Notes: generated from the sequence alone by a model not told the origin. A DNA stretch of 64,000 nucleotides from Dietzia sp. ANT_WB102 (GCF_008369165.1 NZ_VOBA01000001.1:1083630-1147629); one strand, 5' to 3'; counted from the first letter of the stretch, positions 17,164-27,432 are shown. Made by a program: numbers and translations.

Positions 17164-18087
17164 TCAGAGCTCGTCGATGGTCGCCGTCGCGTGCACGGTG
17201 TCCAGTTTCTTGGGGTTGCGTACGGATAGCGACCAGACCGGATCCCCGACGCCGGTTCCCGTCGAACCGGTGCCGCGGCGGGCGTAGATACCCAACTTGG
17301 CCGGCAGGATCACGGGCTTGCCGAACTCCACCGAGTAGCGGGCCCGCTCGGGGATCCCACCCTCGACCGTGCCGAGCAGGGTGGCGGCCGTCCACATGCC
17401 GTGGGCGATGACGTTCGGGAACCCGAACGCTTTCGCGCCCACCTTGGACACGTGAATGGGATTGCGGTCCCCGGATACCGCGGCATATTCGGCGATCTGC
17501 GCCTCGGACACTGACTTCACCACGGTGGGATCGCCGATCTCGGCCGCGGTCGGCGGCGCGGGCTTCGGCGGGCGCGGGGCGTCCTTCGCGGGAGTCAGGG
17601 ACGTCCGCCGCTTCGAGAGCAGGCCCGACCGCTGCACCCAGGCGGGCTCGGCGTCGTCGCCGGTACGGATCTCGGTGACCACGTCCAGCAGCAACCCGGC
17701 GGGGTGCTCACGTAGGTTCTCCGCGTGCGCACGGATGGTCAACTCGTCGCCGACATGTAGCGCGCGGTACGAGGAGATCTCGTTGGTCAGGTGCACCGAC
17801 CCCATGGCGGGCACCGGGTAGTCCGGGTCCAGCATCAGCTGCATGCTCAGCGGGAACGCCAGAGTGAACGGGTAGGTCAGCGGCAGCTCGTCGGTCAACC
17901 GCAGGCCGCACACACGCGCGTAGGCCGCCAGGTTGGCCACGTCCACGCGCACGCCCGAGACCTCGACGCCCTTGGCGGGCATGGATTTTCCGTCGCGGGA
18001 ACCGCCCACGACGGGTAGCGCGGCCACCGCGGCCTTGCCGTACTGGGCGAGCAGGTTGGGGATGCCGGGGAGGCGGGTGTACTCCAC
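17164..18087 (-). CDS. htdX: 3-hydroxyacyl-thioester dehydratase, MaoC/HtdX type
   Basis: 307 residues with two hotdog halves. The C-terminal MaoC half carries the hydratase motif SGDRNPIHV with catalytic Asp and His, followed by AHGMW. It dehydrates 3-hydroxyacyl-thioesters. Gene order with fabG4, fadA2 and fadE5 is the same as in M. tuberculosis (Rv0241c-Rv0244c), which supports the HtdX name. Separated by 6 bp from fabG4 and so in one operon with it. Confidence 0.9.
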   Translation of the reverse strand: MEYTRLPGIPNLLAQYGKAAVAALPVVGGSRDGKSMPAKGVEVSGVRVDVANLAAYARVCGLRLTDELPLTYPFTLAFPLSMQLMLDPDYPVPAMGSVHLTNEISSYRALHVGDELTIRAHAENLREHPAGLLLDVVTEIRTGDDAEPAWVQRSGLLSKRRTSLTPAKDAPRPPKPAPPTAAEIGDPTVVKSVSEAQIAEYAAVSGDRNPIHVSKVGAKAFGFPNVIAHGMWTAATLLGTVEGGIPERARYSVEFGKPVILPAKLGIYARRGTGSTGTGVGDPVWSLSVRNPKKLDTVHATATIDEL

Positions 18088-18093
18088 GTCAGA

Positions 18094-19443
18094 TCACGCA
18101 CCCAGCAGCGACTGGCCGCACACACGGATCACGTTGTTGGTGATCGCGGAGGAGGCGGGGCTGGCGAAGTACGCGATGGTCTCGGCGACGTCGACCGGCA
18201 GACCACCCTGCTGCATGGAGTTCATGCGGCGGCCGGCCTCGCGGGTGGCGAACGGGATGGCGGCGGTCATCTGCGTCTCGATGAAGCCCGGCGCCACGGC
18301 GTTGACGGTGACGTTCTTCGAGGCCAGCTCGGCGGAGGCACCGTTGACGAATCCGATCACGCCGGCCTTGGAGGCGGCGTAGTTCGTCTGGCCACGGTTA
18401 CCGGCGATGCCGGCCATCGAGGAGACGCCCACGACGCGCGAACCCTCGCCCAGCACGCCCTTCTCGGCGAGCTCGGCGGTGATGCGCTCCGGGGCGATGA
18501 GGTTGACGGCCATGACGGAGTCCCAGCGCGCGCCGTCCATGCCAGCCAGCGTCTTGTCACGGGTGATGCCCGCGTTGTGGACGAGCACGTCGATGGTGCC
18601 GTCGTGACGCTCCTGCACATGCTTGGCCAGGACCTCGGCGGCATCGGCGGCGGTGACGTCGAGCGGCAGGGAGGTGCCGCCGACCTTGTTGGCGGTGGCC
18701 GAAAGCGACTCACCGGCGGCGGGGATGTCGCAGCAGATCACGTGCGCACCGTCGCGTGAGAGGACCGCCGCGATCTCGGCGCCGATGCCGCGGGCGGCGC
18801 CGGTGACGACGGCGAGCTTGCCCTCGAGCGGACGGTCCCACGATGCCGGGGCGGTGGCCGCACCGGCGCCCACGCGGAACACCTGCGCGTCGACGTACGC
18901 CGACTTGGCGGACAGGATGAACCGCAGGGTGGACTCGAGCCCGGAGGCTCCCGCATCGGCGTCGGGGGAGACGTACACGAGCTGGACAGTGGAGCCGCGC
19001 TTCATCTCCTTACCGAGGGAGCGGGTGAAGCCCTCGAGCGCACGCTGGGCGATGCGTTCGTCGACAGAACCGGTTTCCTCCGGGGTGGTGCCCAGCACCA
19101 CGATGCGGCCGCTGGCGGACACATTCCGTACCAGCGGGTTGAAGAACTCGAACAGCTCCTTGAGGTCCTCGGCGCGACGCAGCGAGGTGGCATCGAAGAC
19201 GAGTCCGGCGAGCTTGCCCTCGGCGTCCGCGCCGGCGAGTTCGTAGTCACCGGCAAGCATCTCGCGGACGGGCTCGACCAGGCGGCCCTCGCCACCGATG
19301 AGAACGGGACCGTGTAGGGCCGGCTGTCCGGGCTCGTAACGACGCAAGTGCTCCGGCTGCGGGAGGCCGACCTTGCCGGCGATGAACGACCCCGGGGCCG
19401 AGGTCACGAACTGCGAGTAGAGGTCGAGGTTGCCCTGTGCCAT
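18094..19443 (-). CDS. fabG4: 3-oxoacyl-thioester reductase, FabG4 type
   Basis: 449 residues from [10 protein letters not shown]; the start has AGGAG upstream and cuts 40 residues from the longest frame. The N-terminal ~200 residues are a flavodoxin-like non-catalytic domain, a hallmark of the high-molecular-weight FabG4. The C-terminal short-chain dehydrogenase has [12 protein letters not shown] (nucleotide loop), NAG, an SS-M active serine and NYAASKAG (Tyr-Lys pair). The mycobacterial protein uses NADH and acts on long acyl-CoA. Divergent from fadA2 across a 122-bp region holding a palindromic operator candidate. Confidence 0.92.
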   Translation of the reverse strand: MAQGNLDLYSQFVTSAPGSFIAGKVGLPQPEHLRRYEPGQPALHGPVLIGGEGRLVEPVREMLAGDYELAGADAEGKLAGLVFDATSLRRAEDLKELFEFFNPLVRNVSASGRIVVLGTTPEETGSVDERIAQRALEGFTRSLGKEMKRGSTVQLVYVSPDADAGASGLESTLRFILSAKSAYVDAQVFRVGAGAATAPASWDRPLEGKLAVVTGAARGIGAEIAAVLSRDGAHVICCDIPAAGESLSATANKVGGTSLPLDVTAADAAEVLAKHVQERHDGTIDVLVHNAGITRDKTLAGMDGARWDSVMAVNLIAPERITAELAEKGVLGEGSRVVGVSSMAGIAGNRGQTNYAASKAGVIGFVNGASAELASKNVTVNAVAPGFIETQMTAAIPFATREAGRRMNSMQQGGLPVDVAETIAYFASPASSAITNNVIRVCGQSLLGA

Positions 19444-19490
19444 GGCGATCATCTCCTGGAGAGGTGCGGAACTACGGGTCGACAAGTAAC

Positions 19491-19504
19491 TTACTGCTGA
19501 GTAA
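19491..19504. promoter_or_regulatory. Palindromic operator candidate between fabG4 and fadA2
   Basis: TTACTGCTGAGTAA (TTACT-N4-AGTAA) sits centrally in the fabG4/fadA2 divergent promoter. A close relative, with the same spacing and the same following bases (GTAACAA-AC), occurs upstream of fadE5 at 25069-25082. The form suits a TetR-family operator; the regulator is not in this window. Confidence 0.6.
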
Positions 19505-19565
19505 CAATACGTGCAGGGCCGCGCTTCGGGCCACCGGACACCGAGAACAAACGGGAGTGACACAC

Positions 19566-20879
19566 GTGACCACCAGCCCCCGCAAGGTCGCCATCGTCGG
19601 CGGCAACCGAATCCCCTTCGCGCGCTCGAACGGCAAATACGCGGACGCCTCCAACCAGGACATGTTGACCGCCGTCATCGACGGATTGGCCGCGCGATAC
19701 AACCTGCAGGGCAAGCGTCTCGGGGCCGTCGCCGCCGGCGCCGTCCTCAAGCACGCCCGCGACTTCAACCTCACGCGCGAGTCGGTCATCGGCTCGGTGC
19801 TCGACGCCTCCACTCCGGCCTACGACGTGCAGCAGGCCTGCGGCACCGGGCTGGCGACGGCCATCCAGATCGGCGACCAGATCGCGATGGGTCGAATCGA
19901 ATCCGGCATCGCCGGCGGCACCGACACCACCTCGGACGCCCCGCTCGCCGTCAACGACGACCTGCGCAAGATCCTCATCAAGCTCTCCGCGGCCAAGACC
20001 ACCGTCGATCGCCTCAAGCTCCTGGGGGAGATCCGACCGAACGCGATCGTGCCCGAGCAGCCGCAGAACGCCGAGCCGCGCACCCGCCTGTCGATGGGCG
20101 AGCACGCCGCGATCACCGCCCGCGAGATGGGCGTCACGCGCGCTGACCAGGACGCCCTGGCCGCCACCAGCCACCGCAACCTGGCAGCCTCCTACGAATC
20201 CGGCTTCCAGGACGACCTGGTCACCCCGTACCTCGGCGTGGCCCGCGACGACAACCTGCGGCCCGACTCCAGCGAGGAGAAGCTGGCCAAGCTCAAGCCG
20301 GTGTTCGGCAAACGTGACGCCGAGGCCCACGGCACCGAGGCCACGATGACGGCCGGCAACTCCACCCCGCTCACCGACGGCGCCTCCGCAGTTCTGCTGG
20401 CCAGCGAGGAATGGGCCAAGGAGAACAAGCTCCCGGTCCGCGCCTACCTGGTGGATTCGGAGACCGCCGCGGTGGACTTCATCCACGGACACGACGGTCG
20501 CACGCCCGACGGGCTGCTCATGGCCCCCACCTACGCGGTGCCGCGCCTCCTGGCACGCAACGGCCTGACCCTGCAGGACTTCGACTATTACGAGATCCAC
20601 GAGGCCTTCGCCTCACAGGTCCTGGCCACCCTGGCCGCCTGGGAGTCTGAGGAGTACTGCACCCAGCGCCTGGGCCTGGACAAGGCCCTGGGGTCGATCG
20701 ACCGCTCCAAGCTCAACGTCAACGGCTCCTCGCTGGCCGCCGGCCACCCGTTCGCCGCCACCGGCGGCCGCATCCTGGCCGCCACGGCCAAGCTGCTCGA
20801 GCAGAAGGGCTCCGGTCGGGCACTCATCTCCATCTGCGCGGCGGGCGGCCAGGGCGTCACCGCGATCGTGGAGCGCTGA
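19566..20879 (+). CDS. fadA2: Acetyl-CoA acetyltransferase (thiolase) FadA2
   Basis: 437 residues starting at GTG ([10 protein letters not shown]) behind GGGAGTGA. The thiolase residues are present: nucleophile Cys in QQACGTGL (about 95), His in GHPFAATG and the final Cys in ICAAGGQG. It cleaves or forms 3-ketoacyl-CoA. The position beside fabG4 matches fadA2 of mycobacteria. Longer than short thiolases (~390) as usual for this branch. Confidence 0.92.
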   Translation: MTTSPRKVAIVGGNRIPFARSNGKYADASNQDMLTAVIDGLAARYNLQGKRLGAVAAGAVLKHARDFNLTRESVIGSVLDASTPAYDVQQACGTGLATAIQIGDQIAMGRIESGIAGGTDTTSDAPLAVNDDLRKILIKLSAAKTTVDRLKLLGEIRPNAIVPEQPQNAEPRTRLSMGEHAAITAREMGVTRADQDALAATSHRNLAASYESGFQDDLVTPYLGVARDDNLRPDSSEEKLAKLKPVFGKRDAEAHGTEATMTAGNSTPLTDGASAVLLASEEWAKENKLPVRAYLVDSETAAVDFIHGHDGRTPDGLLMAPTYAVPRLLARNGLTLQDFDYYEIHEAFASQVLATLAAWESEEYCTQRLGLDKALGSIDRSKLNVNGSSLAAGHPFAATGGRILAATAKLLEQKGSGRALISICAAGGQGVTAIVER

Positions 20880-20978
20880 CCCACACCGGAATGTGACCCC
20901 GTCCGGCACGTCGCCGCCGCGGGTGGAAACGGTAAACGTATCCTCAACCGAACAGGTCACGGGGTCATCTCGTGACAC

Positions 20979-21013
20979 AGTGCAGCCCCCGCGTTCGGCG
21001 CGGGGGCTGCACT
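20979..21013 (+). terminator. Hairpin terminator after fadA2
   Basis: A perfect 15-bp stem (20979-20993 with 20999-21013; AGTGCAGCCCCCGCG on the left arm) and a 5-nt loop, 100 bp past the fadA2 stop and before the VanW gene. Confidence 0.85.
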
Positions 21014-21123
21014 CATCGGTACCGGTCGGTCATAGTGGTGCTCACAGTGGTTCGGGCGGGGACACCCCGGTTGACGGCTCGCCGGGTTCCGTCGTCCCCC
21101 GCCCGGAAGGAGGCGGATTACGC

Positions 21124-23058
21124 GTGGACGAGTCCAGGGACGACAGCACCCCGACCCGCCCCGTCGCGATCGAGGGTGTGGGCCCCCAGCCGGCCGCGTC
21201 GGACCGGCGTCGCTACCGGGTGCGATCGCGGTGGATCCACATCGGCGCGGGCGTGTTCATGGCGCTGGCGGTGCTGTACGGCTTCGACCTGGTGCACAGC
21301 ATCGGCCGGGTCCCGCGCGGCACGGAGGTATCCGGTATCCGGGTGGGCGGGATGCTCACCGCCGACGCCGAGCAGCGGCTGATCGCTGAACTCGGTCCGC
21401 GGGTCGACGACGAGGTGGACCTGCGCGCCGGGGCTGTGTCGACCTCGCTGGACCCCCGAGCGGTCGGGCTGACGGTGGACTGGCAGGGGACCCTCGACAG
21501 GGCCGGTGAACAGCCCCTCAATCCGCTGAAGCGACTGATCAGCGTGGTGTGGTCGACCGAGGTCGGCATCGCCAGTGTCATCCCCGACGCCCGGCTGACC
21601 GACTTTCTTGAGCGATTGGCTCTCCAGGCCGATTTCGAGCCGCGCGAGGGTGCCATCTGGTTCGACCGTGACCAGGTCCGCGCGACGATCCCGCTCGACG
21701 GGCAGCGACTGCAGATCGAGAACGGGCGCGACGCGGTGCTCGAACACTGGCTTGACGACGACGGCGTGGACCTGCCCGTCGACTACACGCCCACCGAGAC
21801 CGACGCCGACCAAGTACGCGCCCTCATCCGGGATGTGGCCGAGCCCGCCGCCTCTCGGGACCTGACGCTGCTGGCCTCGCGGATGCGTGACGACGGCACC
21901 GCACCGGCGGTCACCACGGTCACCACCAGGCTCCCGGCCCCACCGCCGCCACCGGGTCGCGAACGGGCCGTGCCCGCCGAACGGGAGATCGAGATGGTCA
22001 ACCCGGACGACCCGGGTGCGGTACCGGTCCTGTTCCCCCGCGACCGGATCGGTGAGTACCTGACCTTCGTCCGCGCAGGCGGTGTGCTCGAGCCGCGCTT
22101 CGACGCCGACGCGGCCAAGGGGATCCTCGAGCCGATCCTGGAGAAGACCGAGCAAGAGGGTAAGGACGCGACCTTCGAGTTCAGCGGCTCGCGCGCCACG
22201 GTCGTCCCCGCGGTGCAGGGACGCACCATCGAATGGGGGCCACTGCTCGGGGCCCTGCCGGGGCAACTCACCGACGTCGACGGCCCGCGCGTGCTGCCCG
22301 TCGGTTACGTGGGCCGGGACCCCGAGCTCACCACCGAGGAGGCCGAGAAGGCAGGCATCCGCGAGCCCGTCGGCCAGTTCACCGTGGCCGTCGGCGCGAA
22401 CGGGCGGGCACAGGCGATGATCGCCGCGCTGGCCGGGCACTTCATCCCCGCCGGCGAGAGCTTCTCCATGAACGACCTCGTCGGCACGGTCTCCGGGGGA
22501 GTGTCCACGGATGCCGTGGCAACCGCGCTGTTCAACGCGGCGTTCGAGTCCGGCGCGCAGGACCTGGTGCGCAGCTCCCGCGGCGTCGACGGCGACGCGT
22601 TCCCCGCCGGCCGGGACGCCACCGCCTCGGCCGATGTCGGGTTCCGCAACGCGCAGGGTACCGGGCTGGTGATCGATGCCTCAGGCAACGGCAACTCGGT
22701 GACCGTCCGGTTGTGGGGGACACGGGAGTACACCGTCACCGTCTCCTCGGCTCCGCGCACCGACATCCGGCGGGCTCAGACCCGGGTCGTCACCTCCGCC
22801 GACTGCACCCCCGACCCGGGAGAGGACGGGTACACCGCGCGCGTGACCCGGACCGTCCAGCGCGGCGGGGAGACCGTCAGCACCGACACGGTGTCGTCCA
22901 GCTACGCGCCGCGGGACCGGATCGAGTGCCGGGCCGTGCCGCCGGCCACGGGCGCGGAGCCCGCCCCGCCGCCGCCCCCGCCACCGCCCGGACCCGGTGA
23001 CGCTATCCGCATTCCGGGACTGCCGGAGATTCGCATCCCGGGCCTGCCAGGGAACTGA
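21124..23058 (+). CDS. Membrane-anchored VanW-domain protein
   Basis: 644 residues. The GTG start at 21124 is set by AAGGAGG ten bases upstream; the longer frame to 20893 would run through the fadA2 terminator. One N-terminal membrane helix (about 43-62, IHIGAGVFMALAVLYGFDLV) is followed by two YoaR-like putative peptidoglycan-binding repeats and a VanW domain (about 415-560: VGQFTVAVGANGRAQ, ETFSMND-like GESFSMNDLVG). The C-terminus is a Pro-rich stretch and a repeated RIPGLPEIRIPGLPGN. Role: probably envelope or peptidoglycan-associated. It interrupts the fatty-acid block, which in M. tuberculosis has fadE5 next to fadA2. Confidence 0.85.
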   Translation: MDESRDDSTPTRPVAIEGVGPQPAASDRRRYRVRSRWIHIGAGVFMALAVLYGFDLVHSIGRVPRGTEVSGIRVGGMLTADAEQRLIAELGPRVDDEVDLRAGAVSTSLDPRAVGLTVDWQGTLDRAGEQPLNPLKRLISVVWSTEVGIASVIPDARLTDFLERLALQADFEPREGAIWFDRDQVRATIPLDGQRLQIENGRDAVLEHWLDDDGVDLPVDYTPTETDADQVRALIRDVAEPAASRDLTLLASRMRDDGTAPAVTTVTTRLPAPPPPPGRERAVPAEREIEMVNPDDPGAVPVLFPRDRIGEYLTFVRAGGVLEPRFDADAAKGILEPILEKTEQEGKDATFEFSGSRATVVPAVQGRTIEWGPLLGALPGQLTDVDGPRVLPVGYVGRDPELTTEEAEKAGIREPVGQFTVAVGANGRAQAMIAALAGHFIPAGESFSMNDLVGTVSGGVSTDAVATALFNAAFESGAQDLVRSSRGVDGDAFPAGRDATASADVGFRNAQGTGLVIDASGNGNSVTVRLWGTREYTVTVSSAPRTDIRRAQTRVVTSADCTPDPGEDGYTARVTRTVQRGGETVSTDTVSSSYAPRDRIECRAVPPATGAEPAPPPPPPPPGPGDAIRIPGLPEIRIPGLPGN

Positions 23059-23075
23059 CCGCGCCCCGAAATGCG

Positions 23076-23113
23076 CGTCGATCCGCCGCCCTGGGGTGGG
23101 CGACGGATCGACG
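23076..23113. terminator. Bidirectional hairpin between VanW gene and fadE5
   Basis: A 16-bp stem with one mismatch (23076-23091 with 23098-23113) and a 6-nt loop, between convergent stops. Confidence 0.8.
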
Positions 23114-23145
23114 GGTCAGGCCAGGTGCGGCCAGTCAGGCAGGGG

Positions 23146-24984
23146 TCAGAACGCGGACTCGTCCAGCTCCATCAGGTCGTTGCCGAGACCGGCGACGATC
23201 CCGCGGGTGGCGGTGAGCAGCGGCAGCTCGTTCTTCGCGAACCACCGGGCGGCGGCGATCTTGCCGTTGTAGAAGTCCTTGTCGTCGTCGGACGCCCCGT
23301 CCAGCGCGCCGAGCGCGACCTCGGCGCCGACCAGCAGACGCCAGCCCATCATCAGGTCACCGAACGCCATGAGCACGCGCACCGAGGCGAGCCCGATCGT
23401 GTACAGGCGCTTGGGATCCTCCTGCGAGCCCATGAGGTGCTCGAAGCAGGTGCCGATCATGGCTTCGACGTCCGCGAGGGCCGTCGCCAGCAGCTCGCGC
23501 TCCGCCGCCAGCGAGCCGTTCGACGCGTCGCTCTCCAGGAACTTCTTGATCTGCGCCGACACGTGGCCCACAGCGGTGCCGCGGTCACGAGCGATCTTCC
23601 GGAAGAAGAAGTCCTGGGCCTGGATTGCCGTGGTGCCCTCGTAGAGGGAGTCGATCTTGGCGTCGCGGATGTACTGCTCGATCGGGTAGTCCTGCAGGAA
23701 GCCCGATCCACCGAACGTCTGCAGCGACTCGGTGAGCAGTTCGTAGGCACGCTCGGAGCCCACGCCCTTGACGATCGGCAGCAGCAGGTCGTTGACACGG
23801 TGGGCGAGTTCGCCGTCAGCGCCGGACACCCGCTCGGCGATCTGGACGTCCTGGTGCGCGGCCGTGTACATGTATACGGCGCGCAGGCCCTCCGCGAAGG
23901 CCTTCTGGCGGATAAGCGCACGGCGAACGTCCGGGTGGTGGGTGATTGTCACGCGCGGCGCGGTCTTGTCTGCCATCTCGGTCATGTCGCCGCCCTGGAC
24001 GCGCTCCTTGGCGAACTCCAGGGCGTTGAGGTAGCCGGTGGACAGCGTGGAGATGGCCTTGGTGCCGACCATCATGCGGGCGTGCTCGATGACGTCGAAC
24101 ATCTGGCGGATGCCCAGGTTGAGCTCGCCGTCGCCGACGATCCAGCCCTTGGCGGGAACACCGTGGCCGCCGAAGGTGAGCTCACACGTGGTGGACGCCT
24201 TGATGCCCATCTTGTGCTCGACACCGGTGACGAAGACCCCGTTGCGCTCCCCGAGCTCGTTCTTCTCGAAGTCGAAGTGGAACTTCGGCACGAAGAACAG
24301 CGACAGTCCCTTGGTGCCGGGGCCGGCGCCCTCCGGGCGGGCCAGGACCAGGTGGAAGATGTTCTCGAACATGTCGTCGGAGTCAGCCGAGGTGATGAAG
24401 CGCTTGACGCCCTCGATGTGCCAGGAGCCGTCGTCCTGCTTGATCGCCTTGGTGCGACCCGCTCCGACGTCGGAGCCGGCGTCGGGCTCGGTGAGGACCA
24501 TGGTGGCGCCCCAGCCGCGCTCGGCACAAGTGGCAGCCCACTTCTTCTGCTCGTCGTTGCCGTTCTCGTAGAGCACCGCGGCGAATGACGGGCCGGCCGC
24601 GTACATGAACACCGGAGCATTGGCGCCGAGCATCATCTCGCCGGTGGCCCACACCAGGGCGCGGGGGGCCGGCATGCCGCCGATGTCCTCGGGCAGTCCC
24701 ATGGACCAGTAGCCGGCGTCGAACCAGGCCTTGAATGACTTCTTGAAGTCCTCGGGAATCGAGACCGAGTGGGTCTCGGGGTCGAACACCGGCGGGTTGC
24801 GGTCGGCGGACGCGAATGACTCGGCGACCGGCCCCTCGGCGAGGGTGGCGACCTCGGTGAGGATGCCCTTGGCGGTGTCAGTGTCCAAGTCGCCGAACTC
24901 GCCGGCGTCGAGTGCCTCGTTCATACGAAGGACCTCGAACATGTTGAACTCGAGATCCCGGACGTTGCTCTTGTAGTGACCCAT
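23146..24984 (-). CDS. fadE5: Acyl-CoA dehydrogenase, FadE5 type
   Basis: 612 residues, the long form typical of FadE5 (classic dehydrogenases have ~380). Visible: [15 protein letters not shown] (FAD and substrate loop), the C-terminal [21 protein letters not shown] and YEGTTAIQ with the catalytic Glu region. It oxidises acyl-CoA to trans-2-enoyl-CoA with FAD; the mycobacterial enzyme accepts a wide chain-length range. The position in the htdX-fabG4-fadA2 neighbourhood supports the name. A palindromic operator candidate lies 85-98 bp upstream. Confidence 0.93.
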   Translation of the reverse strand: MGHYKSNVRDLEFNMFEVLRMNEALDAGEFGDLDTDTAKGILTEVATLAEGPVAESFASADRNPPVFDPETHSVSIPEDFKKSFKAWFDAGYWSMGLPEDIGGMPAPRALVWATGEMMLGANAPVFMYAAGPSFAAVLYENGNDEQKKWAATCAERGWGATMVLTEPDAGSDVGAGRTKAIKQDDGSWHIEGVKRFITSADSDDMFENIFHLVLARPEGAGPGTKGLSLFFVPKFHFDFEKNELGERNGVFVTGVEHKMGIKASTTCELTFGGHGVPAKGWIVGDGELNLGIRQMFDVIEHARMMVGTKAISTLSTGYLNALEFAKERVQGGDMTEMADKTAPRVTITHHPDVRRALIRQKAFAEGLRAVYMYTAAHQDVQIAERVSGADGELAHRVNDLLLPIVKGVGSERAYELLTESLQTFGGSGFLQDYPIEQYIRDAKIDSLYEGTTAIQAQDFFFRKIARDRGTAVGHVSAQIKKFLESDASNGSLAAERELLATALADVEAMIGTCFEHLMGSQEDPKRLYTIGLASVRVLMAFGDLMMGWRLLVGAEVALGALDGASDDDKDFYNGKIAAARWFAKNELPLLTATRGIVAGLGNDLMELDESAF

Positions 24985-25068
24985 TACGGTCTTCTCCGTT
25001 CGGAGTGCGGTGTCATGGATGTGTCGCGCCCGAGGAGTCGGTGCACGTAACCTCTGGTACGCCGGAAC

Positions 25069-25082
25069 CTACTCGCCGGTAA
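25069..25082. promoter_or_regulatory. Palindromic operator candidate upstream of fadE5
   Basis: CTACTCGCCGGTAA has the same 14-bp layout as the TTACTGCTGAGTAA element at 19491-19504, and the flanking AACAA-AC is also shared, giving TACT-N5-GTAACAA-AC in both. This suggests one regulator controls both promoters. Confidence 0.55.
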
Positions 25083-25200
25083 CAAGACCGATGCTAGTGC
25101 GTTCTCAGCAAACAGTCCAAGGTGAGGAAAGGCTCTGATTCGTCTGGCAGGTCCGCTCGCACAGTCACGGGGGACGAGGCCGGTGGGGCAGAATCAGTTC

Positions 25201-26052
25201 ATGGCCGACATCCAGCTCCGTTTTCCCTCCGCATCCTCCCTGGTGGGGAGTGCGTTCCGTGTCGTGGAGTGGGAGATAAGGCTGGTCAGGGAGTGGCTGC
25301 TCCTGCCCGCCCGAGTGTTGGTCCTCCTCGACGATGCCGAGGACATAGTCCAGCGGGTTCGGGGCCTGCTCGACGAGGTCGACCGGACCGTGCGGGCGAT
25401 CGATGGGATCGTGGCCACCGCCGCCGAGACCGTCGACGGCGTACGCAACACCGTGGCCAGGGCCAACCGTGTGGTCGACGGGGTCGCCGACACCGTCTCC
25501 GCCGCCGACGGGATCGTCGGCAGGGTGGGGGCGACTGTTGACTCGGCAGATGGAGTGGTGGCGCGCGTCGGGGCGACGGTGGACACTGCGGACGACCTGG
25601 TGCTCGACGCCGGCGGGCTCATCGAACGAGTGGTGCCCCTCGTCGACTTCGCGGAGTCCGCCGTCGCTCCGATCAAGCCCGTGGTGGAGGCGCTTCTCCG
25701 GGACGCTGATCTCGACCCCGATACTGCCCGGCTCGTCGCGACTCGCCTGATCGAAGTCCTGGCGTGGGCCGACAAGATGATCCGGCTGCTGGACCCGATC
25801 GCCGATGAGGTGCTCGGGTCGGTCGACCCCGAGGAGGTCAAGGCGGTCGTGCAGTTCATCGATCACCTGCCCGAGTTGGGCCAGGCCCTCGAAAACGATG
25901 TCATGCCGGTGCTGGCCTCCCTCGACACCGTCGCCCCCGAGGTCCACCAGATCCTCGACGTGGCTCAACAGTGCTTGGAGGCGGTCGCCGGCATCCCCGG
26001 ATTCCAACTCCTGCGCCGTCGCGGCGGGGAGAACGGCAAGCCCGACAGCTGA
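25201..26052 (+). CDS. Coiled-coil/11-mer-like helical repeat protein, unknown
   Basis: 283 residues from ATG 25201 (a GTG at 25183 is an alternative). A short amphipathic N-terminus is followed by a long region (about 45-140) of repeated Val-Asp/Ala-Asp helical units such as TVDGVRNTVARAN, VVDGVADTVSAAD, IVGRVGATVDSAD and VVARVGATVDTAD. Period is about 14 residues at best, giving a long amphipathic helix with acidic and valine faces. The C-terminal third has more varied helices. No signal peptide. Not recognised as a named family; the repeats suggest a membrane- or lipid-surface-associated helix. Confidence 0.65.
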   Translation: MADIQLRFPSASSLVGSAFRVVEWEIRLVREWLLLPARVLVLLDDAEDIVQRVRGLLDEVDRTVRAIDGIVATAAETVDGVRNTVARANRVVDGVADTVSAADGIVGRVGATVDSADGVVARVGATVDTADDLVLDAGGLIERVVPLVDFAESAVAPIKPVVEALLRDADLDPDTARLVATRLIEVLAWADKMIRLLDPIADEVLGSVDPEEVKAVVQFIDHLPELGQALENDVMPVLASLDTVAPEVHQILDVAQQCLEAVAGIPGFQLLRRRGGENGKPDS

Positions 26053-26078
26053 GCCTCGGCGCCCGCGAGCACACGTGA

Positions 26079-27389
26079 TCACCCGGATGGTGTGCTGTCG
26101 TCGGGGGTCAGGACCACACTGCCCAGAAGCTGGCAGGCGGCGAGTGCCAGGTGAGTGTCCAGCCGCTTGGCCCCCGGCTCTCTTCCCAGTTCATGAGCGG
26201 CCTTGGTCAAGCGGTACTTCACCGTGTTGCGGTGAAGGAGCAGTTGGGACGCGGTCTCCGAGTAGTTCTCCGCAGACTCCAAGAACACGCGAACCGTCTC
26301 CCGTTGTCTCGACGCGTCCTCCGTATCTCTGGACAAACCGCCGAGGACCTCTCGGACCCACCGTCGGGTGGACGCGAGGTCCTCAGTCAACCGGGCTATG
26401 ACCGGGATCCCGTCGTCCGCATACGAGACAACATGTAGACCGTCGCTGGTCGATCCCTGCGCGATCGTGGCGGCCACCCTTGCCTGCGTGCGAGTCGTAC
26501 AAAACCCCTCGATCCCGGAACCGGGTGCGCCGAACGAGATCCGGACCCCGGGGGTCTGCTCGGCGACCGACGCGACGATTCGCGTATCCACCGGGTGGCG
26601 GCGGCCCTCCATGCCGAACCACGCCTCTGCAGTGGCGCGGTCGGTGCTAATCATCAGTGGCGTCCGACTGGCCCCGAGCTTCTCGGCCAGGAGTTCTACC
26701 ACACTGGCCAAGAGTCGCGACTGGTCAGCGACGGCGCCGAAGTCGTCGATCCACACCCGACAGCCGACATGCGTCTGGTTCAGTCGGTATCCCGTCACCC
26801 TCTCGAACTCGATGGGTTCGACATCCTCTTTCTCGAGGACTCGGTTGACGATCGAGTTGATCGAGCGCGCCGCCCGATCTTGGGAATAGCGCACTTCCTG
26901 CTCGTGCGCGGTGATGACGGTGCGGGTGATCTCGTCCACGTACTGATACAGCCACCCTGCAAGGTGGTGGTAAAGCGGCAGCTTTTCGTGGTCCTCGCAG
27001 TCGACCTCCTGCACTTGATCGAACACGTGGGCCAGGAGGCAGTCGGTACCGACGTGGTAGGCGCGGCGAAGTGGGGAGCTGGAGACGTTGCGTCGGGCAA
27101 GCACGACGGCGTAGTGCAGAGCGTCGGGCAGAGGGGGGAGGTCGTGTGCATCCTTGGTGCGCGAGAGCAGGTCGATGATGACCTCGACGTTGTTCGTCAC
27201 ACTGGCCTGGAGTGCGGGGCGGATGTCCTCCTCGGTGAGCTCGCCTATGGCTTTTTCGATGGCCATGGTCATGTTGTCGGCGATGGCGGCGGTCCGCGAA
27301 CTGAGCCGCAGTCCTATCCGGCGGGTCAGTTCGCGGAGACGCTCGGGGTTGTGCGGTGTGGTGCTGAGCATGTGCGCGGGCGGGGCCAC
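26079..27389 (-). CDS. PucR/CdaR-family transcriptional regulator
   Basis: 436 residues beginning with GTG (MAPPAHMLST) behind GGAGTAGGG. The N-terminal region is RsbRD-like/PucR-type (TAAIADNMTMAIEKAIGEL); the middle is a GGDEF-like CdaR domain; the C-terminal helix-turn-helix is the PucR type (FLESAENYSETASQLLLHRNTVKYRLTKAAHELG). Such regulators respond to catabolic substrates. It is the last gene of an apparent four-gene operon (acyl-CoA ligase, DUF3556, oxidoreductase, regulator), 43 bp after its upstream partner. Confidence 0.88.
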   Translation of the reverse strand: MAPPAHMLSTTPHNPERLRELTRRIGLRLSSRTAAIADNMTMAIEKAIGELTEEDIRPALQASVTNNVEVIIDLLSRTKDAHDLPPLPDALHYAVVLARRNVSSSPLRRAYHVGTDCLLAHVFDQVQEVDCEDHEKLPLYHHLAGWLYQYVDEITRTVITAHEQEVRYSQDRAARSINSIVNRVLEKEDVEPIEFERVTGYRLNQTHVGCRVWIDDFGAVADQSRLLASVVELLAEKLGASRTPLMISTDRATAEAWFGMEGRRHPVDTRIVASVAEQTPGVRISFGAPGSGIEGFCTTRTQARVAATIAQGSTSDGLHVVSYADDGIPVIARLTEDLASTRRWVREVLGGLSRDTEDASRQRETVRVFLESAENYSETASQLLLHRNTVKYRLTKAAHELGREPGAKRLDTHLALAACQLLGSVVLTPDDSTPSG

Positions 27390-27432
27390 GCCCTACTCCG
27401 GGGCGAGGACCCGCCGTATCCTTCCTGCGTGA

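Noticed and set aside
20893..21123. 77-codon extension of the VanW protein
   Set aside because: It would translate through the fadA2 terminator hairpin; AAGGAGG marks the GTG at 21124.
23071..24588. 505-codon plus-strand frame opposite fadE5
   Set aside because: Antisense of a clear acyl-CoA dehydrogenase; Val/Gly/His/Gln-rich composition is typical of GC-rich shadow frames.
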